Below, one piece after another: positions 1-4,291 of a stretch of 5,018 bases of DNA. Positions within the stretch are counted from its first letter, which is position 1. Every line of letters starts with the position of its first letter. The notes beneath the pieces are model-generated. The model saw only the letters and a list, made by a program, of their open reading frames with translations. It was not told the DNA's origin and searched no databases. A program made the position numbers and the translations under genes. The DNA comes from CAZMXI01 sp964570205 (GTDB taxonomy: Bacteria; Planctomycetota; Phycisphaerae; Tepidisphaerales; Tepidisphaeraceae): assembly GCA_964570205.1 (NCBI GenBank), contig CAZMXI010000242.1, forward strand, positions 1 to 5,018, read 5' to 3'.

Positions 1-1
1 G

Positions 2-136
2 TCAAGCTACTCCAAGCGGCCGGTTGAAGCCGACGCAGGAACGGTCGTGGACCCACGCCTGGTCGCGGTCTTTCCTCACTGCCACACACCCGGTATAACA
101 GCCTACGGCATTTCCCGGCATGAGGAGACCGAATGA
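2..136 (+). CDS. Possible C-terminal end of an upstream gene (partial at left edge)
   Basis: This frame is open from the left edge to a TGA at 134-136 and would give 44 residues ending in HEETE. The other two + frames close earlier, at 25-27 and 96-98. Its stop overlaps the start of the next small gene in an ATGA arrangement, a common form of translational coupling, and the GAGGAG ribosome binding site of that gene lies inside this frame. No domain is recognisable, and the third-position GC bias is modest. An open stretch of this length can occur by chance in GC-rich DNA, so the overlap is the main support. Sequence to the left of the window would settle it. Confidence 0.3.
   Translation, partial: SSYSKRPVEADAGTVVDPRLVAVFPHCHTPGITAYGISRHEETE
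122..127 (+). promoter_or_regulatory. Ribosome binding site of the small membrane protein
   Basis: GAGGAG lies 5 bases before the ATG at 133. This is a strong Shine-Dalgarno match with acceptable spacing, and it is the main reason for accepting such a short ORF as a gene. A TATAAC at 94-99 could be a -10 element, but the matching -35 position (71-76, TTTCCT) is poor. Confidence 0.6.
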
Positions 137-279
137 AACTGAATTTCTGGCAATGGATCGGCATCGTCCTCCTGGTCATCGGAGCCATCTTCCTCACGCG
201 CGATTGGTGGCAGGGGAAGGACCGACCGACGTCCGAGCCTCAGCAGCAGAAATCGCCGGCCACTCAGCCAGCGCCATAA
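133..279 (+). CDS. Small single-pass membrane protein, 48 aa
   Basis: The ATG at 133 and TAA at 277-279 enclose 48 codons. Residues 5-22 form one hydrophobic segment (FWQWIGIVLLVIGAIFLT) preceded by a Lys at position 2. It is followed by a Trp pair, a short charged stretch and a Gln/Pro/Ala-rich tail (about 32-48) that looks disordered. This predicts a single-span inner-membrane peptide with a small hydrophilic tail; orientation is uncertain because charges on the two sides are similar. There is a strong GAGGAG site and an ATGA overlap with the frame upstream. The gene converges on rpsG, and the two stops are about 155 bases apart. I do not recognise a family and assign no function. The ribosome binding site and the clean membrane segment make a real gene more likely than a chance ORF. 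Confidence 0.6.
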   Translation: MKLNFWQWIGIVLLVIGAIFLTRDWWQGKDRPTSEPQQQKSPATQPAP

Positions 280-374
280 CCTGGTCCGATGTGTTTGCCG
301 CACGCCGCTGATCGCGCCATGCGGCCAACTCCGATTTCATCGGCGTGTGCCTCGGTTCATTCAATATACAGCGC

Positions 375-403
375 AACAAACTGGCCGGCTTTCGCCGGCC
401 AGT
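375..403 (-). terminator. Intrinsic terminator of the rpsL-rpsG operon
   Basis: Read on the - strand, a 10 bp perfect stem (CTGGCCGGC-type arms at 381-389 and 394-402, plus the A/T pair 380/403) closes on a GAAA tetraloop (393-390) and continues into TTTGTT. It begins 31 bases after the rpsG stop. The + strand side is followed by GTCCGCTC rather than a T run, so it should act mainly on the rpsG transcript. Confidence 0.85.
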
Positions 404-433
404 CCGCTCTTGGTATTCAAACCGGTAGTCCGT

Positions 434-910
434 CTACCACGCAAAGTGGGCGAATGCCTTATTGGCTTCCGCCATGCGGTGCGTGTTCTCACGGGTCGTC
501 ATGGCCTTGCCTTCCTTCTTAAAGGCAGCCATCAACTCATCCGCCAGCCTCGCCGACATCGGCCGGCCCGACTGATCCCGGCAGGCCTCAAGAATCCACC
601 GTATCGCCAGCGACTGCTGCCGCTTCTTGTTCACCTGCATCGGCACCTGATAGTTGGCGCCGCCGACTCGACGGCTCCGCACCTCGACGAACGGCTTGAC
701 GTTGTTCATTGCCGTCTCAAATATCTCCAGAACCGGCACTTCCTTATTCTTCTTGGCAATCATGTCGAGCGCATCGTACACGATGGTCTGGGCCGTCACC
801 TTCTTCCCGTCCCACATCAGGCAGTTGATGAACTTGCTGATCAGCTTGCTGTTGAAACGGGGATCGGGCTTGAGAACATCTTCGCTCGCCGTGAACTTCT
901 TGAACGCCAT
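434..910 (-). CDS. rpsG: 30S ribosomal protein S7
   Basis: S7 is a primary 16S rRNA binding protein that nucleates assembly of the 30S head and lies near the E site, contacting mRNA and tRNA. The 158-residue length matches bacterial S7 (about 156). Family signatures are visible in order: PDPRFNSKLISKFINCLMWDGKK (about 15-37, S7 N-terminal helix region, shown here in part as SKLISKFINCLM), VEVRSRRVGGANYQVP at 75-90 (the conserved S7 signature and beta hairpin), the RWILEACR helix at 104-111, and the C-terminal ENTHRMAEANKAFAHF at 141-156. The ATG at 910 is preceded by GGAAAGG (926-920), 9 bases away. It is the second gene of the rpsL-rpsG pair, 84 bases after rpsL, with an intrinsic terminator right behind it. 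In E. coli S7 represses translation of its own operon by binding the rpsL-rpsG spacer; whether that happens here is unknown. Identification is secure. Confidence 0.97.
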   Translation of the reverse strand: MAFKKFTASEDVLKPDPRFNSKLISKFINCLMWDGKKVTAQTIVYDALDMIAKKNKEVPVLEIFETAMNNVKPFVEVRSRRVGGANYQVPMQVNKKRQQSLAIRWILEACRDQSGRPMSARLADELMAAFKKEGKAMTTRENTHRMAEANKAFAHFAW

Positions 911-947
911 TTCGCTGAACCTTTCCGTTGTCTAAAAACCCGTTCTC

Positions 948-965
948 CCCACCCGCATGGATGGG
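948..965 (-). promoter_or_regulatory. Hairpin in the rpsL-rpsG spacer (candidate S7 translational operator)
   Basis: On the - strand, CCCATCC (965-959) pairs with GGGTGGG (954-948) over a 4-base ATGC loop, giving 7 pairs with one G-T wobble. It lies between the rpsL stop (995) and the rpsG ribosome binding site (926-920). In E. coli, S7 binds a structure in the same spacer to control its own synthesis. The position fits such a role, but the S7 binding determinants were not compared, so the function is inference. Confidence 0.35.
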
Positions 966-994
966 AATACTCCGGATGAACGAATTCGAATGAA

Positions 995-1366
995 CTACTT
1001 GCCTCGCTTGGCGCCGTACTTCGACCGGCCTTGCTTGCGCCCGTCAACGCCCAGCGCATCCAGCGTGCCGCGGACAATGTGATATCGAACGCCAGGCAGA
1101 TCGCGCACGCGGCCGCCGCGAATCAGAACGATCGAGTGCTCCTGGAGATTGTGTTCTTCACCGGGGATGTATGCGGTCACCTCGCGGCCATTGCTCAACC
1201 GCACACGGGCGATCTTGCGAAGCGCCGAATTCGGCTTCTTCGGGGTCATCGTCTTGACCTGCAGGCACACGCCACGCTTCTGCGGGCAGGCATCGAGGTC
1301 CTTGACCTTGTTAATGCGCCCCAGCGACCGGCGGGGCTTATTCACGAGCTGATTGATCGTCGGCAT
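995..1366 (-). CDS. rpsL: 30S ribosomal protein S12
   Basis: S12 sits at the decoding centre of the 30S subunit and controls translational accuracy; it is the target of streptomycin-resistance mutations. The 123 residues match bacterial S12 (about 124). Diagnostic blocks are CPQKRGVC at 27-34, TPKKPNSALRK at 41-51, EHNLQEHSIVLIRGGRV at 71-87, DLPGVRYHIVRG at 89-100 and the C-terminal RSKYGAKRGK. Using E. coli mature numbering (without Met), Lys42 and Lys43 are present. Asp88, the residue methylthiolated by RimO, is also present. Position 87, however, is Arg (codon CGC, 1105-1103) rather than Lys. The ATG at 1366 is preceded by AAAGGA (1377-1372) 5 bases away. It is the first gene of the rpsL-rpsG operon and has its own promoter with a perfect -10. 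Identification is secure. Confidence 0.98.
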   Translation of the reverse strand: MPTINQLVNKPRRSLGRINKVKDLDACPQKRGVCLQVKTMTPKKPNSALRKIARVRLSNGREVTAYIPGEEHNLQEHSIVLIRGGRVRDLPGVRYHIVRGTLDALGVDGRKQGRSKYGAKRGK

Positions 1367-1384
1367 ACCTTTCCTTTACCGCTG

Positions 1385-1401
1385 CGGGCGGCCTTCGCCC
1401 G
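1385..1401 (-). promoter_or_regulatory. Leader hairpin in the rpsL 5' untranslated region
   Basis: CGGGCG (1401-1396, - strand) pairs perfectly with CGCCCG (1390-1385) over a 5-base loop. It lies between the predicted transcription start (about 1419) and the ribosome binding site (1377-1372) and is not followed by a U run, so it is not a terminator. It could stabilise the mRNA or be part of a ribosomal protein feedback site; the role is unknown. Confidence 0.45.
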
Positions 1402-1425
1402 AACTAAGCCAAGAATGAGCCCCGC

Positions 1426-1454
1426 ATTATAGAGGTGCCTCTCAGCCGACGCAA
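1426..1454 (-). promoter_or_regulatory. Sigma-70-type promoter of rpsL-rpsG
   Basis: A perfect TATAAT -10 lies at 1431-1426 on the - strand. Exactly 17 bases upstream is a partial -35, TTGCGT (1454-1449). The predicted start is near 1419, giving a leader of about 50 bases before the rpsL ATG at 1366. The DNA between the hydrolase stop (1493) and this promoter contains GGGC-7 nt-GCCC but no U tract, so read-through from the upstream gene is possible, and this promoter should supply most transcription of the operon. Confidence 0.75.
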
Positions 1455-1492
1455 GCACGCTCAAATACCGATTTTGGGCTTTTCATGCCCTC

Positions 1493-3760
1493 TCAGTATT
1501 CCATCGCCATGCCCGTCGCATATATCCGCAAGTCCTCATCCGTCTTCAGCCTCGCGTTGTCCAGCAACAGAATCGTATCCCATCGCAGCGGCAGGTGGAA
1601 CTTGCCATCGTTCGCCCCGCCCCAGTGGTGGGCGTCGCCCGCATCCAGCGGCATTCGCACAAACCGCCACCCGGTCCAGTCGAGCCCTCCATGGGTGAAC
1701 TGGAACACCTGCCCGCTTGCATCCGCAATGCGACAACGTAGCGTATTGCCCGAACCATCTCCATAAACCCAGCATCCAAAAGCCTTTGGAGTTGCTTCTA
1801 TGACCGCCTTGGGTCCGCGAATCATCGCATACCGCCAGCCGTCGCCCAGCCGATAGTCCACCTGCAAGCCCCTCGTGTAGTCGCAAGGGTCCAATTGCCT
1901 CGGCATTTCAATGACTTTGACCGTTGCCGAGCCGGCGACTTTGGCGTCGCCTTCCGTCACCGCCTGCCATTCCCCGGGTGCGTTAAGGTCCACCGACTGC
2001 CATCGCACAGGCTCAGCATGGGTCAGTATCCTGCCAGAGCCTCTAACTTCGACGCGGTCGGCCTCCCCGTCGACCCTGCGCGGCAAGACCCGCACGGATT
2101 CTCGCTGGCCAGCCCGGATCTCGTGAGAGTCGGTCGTCATGACGCCATTTCGGAGCTGGATGCAGAGTCCCAGCCGCATCGCCTCGCCCGCGGGGTGTTC
2201 CAGCAGCACCGGGAACAGGTTCTTCCCCGGCGGTAGGATGCTGGCCTTGATTGAATTGGGAACCAGCAACGCAACACGTGCCGTCCTGAGCAGATCCGCG
2301 CCGGCATGAACGTCCGCCCATACCATGGCCCTGGAGTGATCTTCCAATTGAACGGGAATGGCCCCCGCTTCCGATCCGTTGCCCGTGATGCCGCCGGTTC
2401 CCACGATCTTGCCATCCACCCGTACGACCAGGGGCCTGGATGGCACCCCCTTGCGCATCACCCGCACCTCGGGTCTCCCCGCGCCGAGCACTTGGACGTG
2501 CCCGATCGGCCGCCAGGCGACGATGCTCTGAGCGGCCGCCGCTTCCATTTCCGGCAACATATACTGAGGCGATGCGCTCAGCTCAAGCTCCATGATATTG
2601 TTCTCGATCCGCACGGCCCGCTGTTGGCCCAGCATCTCCACAATGCGAGCGCTATCGGCTTCAATGGGCAGTGCCACCTTCCCGTTGCCGGCCGACGTCC
2701 ACGCCGCCAGCGCAATTCGATGGCCGCCGGCCCCGCCGCTCTCAAAGAGCAGCACATAGTCGTCTTTGTTCTTCGTGGCGAGGCGCCGCACGAAACTGTA
2801 GCCCCGCAGCGTGTTGCACAGCACTTGTGCGGCCTTCGCCGTGGGCTTGAGCTTGAGATCCCGATAGACGCTTCCGAAATGATGCTCGGGCTCCTTGGGA
2901 TCCAGGCCATCGTCCCTCCAGTCATACCAGATGCTCAGCCCCACATCGCTGGCCATGTTGACCAGCCATTGGCGGACAATGTACTGCGACTGAAGTTCCT
3001 CGGTCAGGTTCTTCCACCCGGTGGAATACCCCCACTCACCGGACAGGATCGGAAGTTCCTTCTTCGGAACCGTCCGGTGCAACAGCAATCGCAGCCGGTG
3101 GTAATCCGCCTCCGCAGTCTCCGGGTTCTTCTGCCGGTAGGGGTGTACGCTCACGCCGTCGAGCTTCGCAAAGACGCCCTGCTCCGCCATCACGTCAAAG
3201 AACGGCCAGGGGAATCCGCTCGAAGCCGGCGCTACAATGAACGCCTGCGGATCTGCCTTCCGCACAGCGTNNNNNNNNNNCGCCAGATTCGGCTCGTTCC
3301 AGATTTCCCATACGAGCCCCTTCCCAGCATAGTGCTTTGCCGCGGCGGCCGCCCAGCGAGCGAAGGCATCCTGCGCCTCATCCGAGTGCGGCGCAGCCCC
3401 GCCGTCATACAGTCGGTTGCCGTAATCCAGGATGAACAGAATCCTGATCCCCCGCCGGCTCATCGCCGCCACGAGCTTGTCGTAGCCTGAGAAATCGTAC
3501 TCGCCCTTGCGTCGTTCCGTGCCACCCCACGAGAAGTCCATACGGATGAAACGGTAGCCCACCGCGGCCAGCGCATCGGCTTCCTTCTCATCGGGAACCA
3601 CGAAGTGAATGTTGCATCCGAACGGCAGCGGCACCACCTGCATCGGCACTCCACGCACCGCTTGGCTGTCCTCTGCCCCGCACCATGTCGCGCGGAACAG
3701 AATCAACAGGGCAGTCAGAGTCGCGCGGCGGAGAGTAGGATGGATGCTCATGCCGTTCAT
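1493..3760 (-). CDS. Secreted clan GH-A glycoside hydrolase with C-terminal beta-sandwich module, interrupted by an assembly gap
   Basis: The protein should be exported and hydrolyse a polysaccharide by the retaining mechanism of clan GH-A (GH5/GH39-like); the substrate cannot be read from the sequence. A type I signal peptide covers 1-29 (RR, then LTALLILF, likely cleavage after CGA). The TIM barrel spans about 45-320: FGCNIHF at 47, RMDFSW at 73, ILFILDYGN at 107, WEIWNEPN at 151-158 with acid/base Glu156, GVSVHPY at 202, ILSGEWGYST at 238-247 with nucleophile Glu242, and IWYDWRDDG at 277. Beta-rich linker regions occupy about 330-600. A C-terminal domain (about 610-755) contains WVYGDGSGNTLRCRI at 664-678 and LDWTGWRF at 693-700, resembling carbohydrate-binding-like jelly rolls. 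Ten N fall right after residue 160; both sides stay in one frame, but helical sequence normally found there is missing, so 755 aa is an underestimate. The ATG at 3760 and one at 3751 are alternatives; neither has a well-placed ribosome site (GGAGGG is 20 bases before 3760). No terminator follows. Confidence 0.85.
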   Translation of the reverse strand: MNGMSIHPTLRRATLTALLILFRATWCGAEDSQAVRGVPMQVVPLPFGCNIHFVVPDEKEADALAAVGYRFIRMDFSWGGTERRKGEYDFSGYDKLVAAMSRRGIRILFILDYGNRLYDGGAAPHSDEAQDAFARWAAAAAKHYAGKGLVWEIWNEPNLAXXXXAVRKADPQAFIVAPASSGFPWPFFDVMAEQGVFAKLDGVSVHPYRQKNPETAEADYHRLRLLLHRTVPKKELPILSGEWGYSTGWKNLTEELQSQYIVRQWLVNMASDVGLSIWYDWRDDGLDPKEPEHHFGSVYRDLKLKPTAKAAQVLCNTLRGYSFVRRLATKNKDDYVLLFESGGAGGHRIALAAWTSAGNGKVALPIEADSARIVEMLGQQRAVRIENNIMELELSASPQYMLPEMEAAAAQSIVAWRPIGHVQVLGAGRPEVRVMRKGVPSRPLVVRVDGKIVGTGGITGNGSEAGAIPVQLEDHSRAMVWADVHAGADLLRTARVALLVPNSIKASILPPGKNLFPVLLEHPAGEAMRLGLCIQLRNGVMTTDSHEIRAGQRESVRVLPRRVDGEADRVEVRGSGRILTHAEPVRWQSVDLNAPGEWQAVTEGDAKVAGSATVKVIEMPRQLDPCDYTRGLQVDYRLGDGWRYAMIRGPKAVIEATPKAFGCWVYGDGSGNTLRCRIADASGQVFQFTHGGLDWTGWRFVRMPLDAGDAHHWGGANDGKFHLPLRWDTILLLDNARLKTDEDLRIYATGMAMEY
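3271..3280. other. Assembly gap of 10 N inside the glycoside hydrolase
   Basis: Ten N separate the codons for WNEPNLA from those for AVRKADP on the - strand. The two sides are in the same frame if the true gap is 3n+1 bases, which 10 satisfies. The N count is probably a placeholder, because clan GH-A proteins of this kind normally have a loop and helix of roughly 20-25 residues between these two motifs. Confidence 0.95.
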
Positions 3761-3777
3761 GCTAACAGCACGACACC

Positions 3778-3954
3778 CTACCCTCCAGAAGCGCCCTTGC
3801 CCACTATGACTTGTCGCAGTGGGTCAGATACCCCGGGGATCGGATCACGTGAGGGAATGCCATTCCCGTTGTCGATGTCGCCCACGGCATAGAGGACCGG
3901 CCCCATACTGGCTGACTGCCAGTGCATCCGCACCGTCCAGCCCACCAGCGCGTA
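3778..3954 (-). pseudogene. Possible small ORF or gene remnant upstream of the glycoside hydrolase
   Basis: On the - strand a frame is open between a TGA at 3957-3955 and a TAG at 3780-3778, giving up to 58 residues, with an ATG at 3927-3925 that would give 49. The composition is protein-like (for example PVLYAVGDIDNGNGIPSRDP) and there is a weak resemblance to the Asp/Asn/Gly-rich calcium loops of dockerin-like repeats, but no family is recognised. No ribosome binding site precedes the ATG. It ends 17 bases before the hydrolase start. It may be the tail of a decayed gene or chance. The rest of 3761-4058 holds only the inverted repeats listed separately. Confidence 0.25.
3800..3923. repeat. 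Three short perfect inverted repeats between the hydrolase and leuA
   Basis: CCCACT at 3800-3805 pairs with AGTGGG at 3818-3823 (12-base loop). GGGAATG at 3853-3859 pairs with CATTCCC at 3861-3867 (1-base centre, so better viewed as a DNA palindrome). ACTGGC at 3907-3912 pairs with GCCAGT at 3918-3923 (5-base loop). None is followed by a T run on either strand, so they are not obvious terminators. They could be protein binding sites upstream of the hydrolase, or chance features within the weak ORF on the - strand. Confidence 0.4.
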
Positions 3955-4058
3955 TCACGGTCCGAAGTCAAGCGCACTTCCGGCTGAACGGCGACAACGC
4001 GGGGAGGGTGGCGTTCTGCCTGGTGCGCTCTTTGCCCTTCGGCCGGTCTGGACCTGAG

Positions 4059-4087
4059 TTGACTTTTTAAATATGCCGATCTCTAAT
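4059..4087 (+). promoter_or_regulatory. Sigma-70-type promoter of the leuA leader
   Basis: TTGACT (4059-4064) and TCTAAT (4082-4087) are separated by exactly 17 bases; each matches the consensus at five of six positions. The spacer begins with an A/T-rich TTTTTAAATAT run. The predicted start is about 4093-4095, directly at the ATG of the leader ORF (4096). The promoter is followed by an attenuator and then leuA, with no other gene between. Confidence 0.8.
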
Positions 4088-4095
4088 AGGGCACA

Positions 4096-4167
4096 ATGAG
4101 CGCTGCCGCCCGTCTGCCTCTGCGACTTACTACGGCCCTTCCGGGCCTGGCTCTTGTATGCAGGTAA
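4096..4167 (+). CDS. Putative leucine-rich leader peptide of leuA, 23 aa
   Basis: ATG at 4096 to TAA at 4165-4167 encodes 23 residues, of which six are Leu: codons 7, 9, 11, 15, 18 and 20, at 4114, 4120, 4126, 4138, 4147 and 4153 (CTG, CTG, CTT, CTT, CTG, CTT). One Val follows at codon 21. The first three Leu codons flank and overlap attenuator segment 1 (4118-4125), and the stop codon ends two bases before segment 2 (4169-4176). Ribosome stalling on Leu codons would therefore expose segment 2, while a ribosome at the stop would cover it. An AGGG at 4088-4091 is 4 bases from the ATG, but the predicted transcription start lies after it, so translation may be leaderless. The Leu codons are spread out rather than consecutive as in the enterobacterial leu leader, and high-GC DNA often yields Leu-rich ORFs. 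The ORF is therefore judged mainly by its fit with the RNA structure. Confidence 0.6.
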   Translation: MSAAARLPLRLTTALPGLALVCR

Positions 4168-4235
4168 TTCGCAGGGACCACAGCGCAAACGCGATAAGTT
4201 CAGCAAGCCCTGCGATTCCAATTGCAGGGCTTTTT
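4118..4235 (+). promoter_or_regulatory. Transcription attenuator in the leuA leader (alternative RNA stems)
   Basis: Segment 1 (4118-4125, CTCTGCGA) pairs with segment 2 (4169-4176, TCGCAGGG) over 8 pairs with one G-T. Segment 2 also pairs perfectly over 8 bases with segment 3 (4208-4215, CCCTGCGA), forming an antiterminator. Segment 3 is in turn the 5' arm of the terminator, whose 3' arm (4221-4232) repeats GCAGGG. Segments 1 and 3 match at 7 of 8 bases, so they compete for segment 2. A further hairpin, GGCCC-TTCC-GGGCC (4134-4147), sits inside the 1:2 loop and could serve as a pause structure. Expected behaviour by analogy with trp and leu attenuation: leucyl-tRNA shortage stalls the ribosome on segment 1, 2:3 forms and leuA is transcribed; when leucine is plentiful the terminator forms. 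The sequence shows the pairings; the regulation is inferred. Confidence 0.72.
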
Positions 4236-4238
4236 GTT
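4205..4238 (+). terminator. Intrinsic terminator within the leuA leader
   Basis: A 12-pair stem (4205-4216 with 4221-4232, one G-T) closes on a TCCA tetraloop and runs into TTTTT-G-TT (4231-4238). It ends 54 bases before the leuA ATG at 4292 and about 140 bases after the predicted start, so it would truncate the leader transcript. A strong terminator between a promoter and the only gene that promoter can serve is the main sign of attenuation. Confidence 0.88.
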
Positions 4239-4279
4239 TCGGCGGCGTGAATAATGACCAGGGGGATCTAGTCAGTCAC

Positions 4280-4284
4280 AGGAG
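4280..4284 (+). promoter_or_regulatory. Ribosome binding site of leuA
   Basis: AGGAG lies 7 bases before the ATG at 4292, an ideal Shine-Dalgarno site. It supports this start, which also places the conserved FDTTLRDGEQ motif at residues 7-16 as usual for bacterial LeuA. Confidence 0.85.
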
Positions 4285-4291
4285 CCGGTTT

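Noticed and set aside
347..979. + strand ORF of 210 codons
   Set aside because: It lies opposite rpsG and its terminator; rpsG is certain and the antisense product has shadow-like composition.
1031..1432. + strand ORF of 133 codons
   Set aside because: It is antisense to rpsL and its promoter; no ribosome site or domain supports it.
1470..1492. Terminator after the glycoside hydrolase
   Set aside because: GGGC-7 nt-GCCC follows the stop, but the stem is only four pairs and is followed by AAAATCGG on the - strand rather than a U run.
2306..3490. Long + strand ORF (394 codons) opposite the glycoside hydrolase
   Set aside because: It is antisense to a gene with clear signal peptide and catalytic motifs, crosses the N gap, is rich in His/Arg/Pro as expected of a GC-rich shadow frame, and has no recognisable domain.
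3671..3683. Lipoprotein signal at Cys27 of the hydrolase
   Set aside because: The residues before the Cys are ATW, which do not fit the lipobox; a type I cleavage after Ala29 is more likely.
4134..4147. GGCCC-TTCC-GGGCC as a stand-alone terminator
   Set aside because: No T run follows; it lies inside the 1:2 loop and is better seen as a possible pause hairpin.
3955..4221. - strand ORF of 88 codons across the leuA leader
   Set aside because: It runs backwards through the terminator, attenuator stems and promoter, all of which explain the sequence better, and its product shows no domain.
4094..4235. T-box leader or metabolite riboswitch upstream of leuA
   Set aside because: There is no T-box consensus (AGGGTGGNACCGCG-like) and no known riboswitch core that I recognise. 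Leader ORF plus alternative stems explains the layout.
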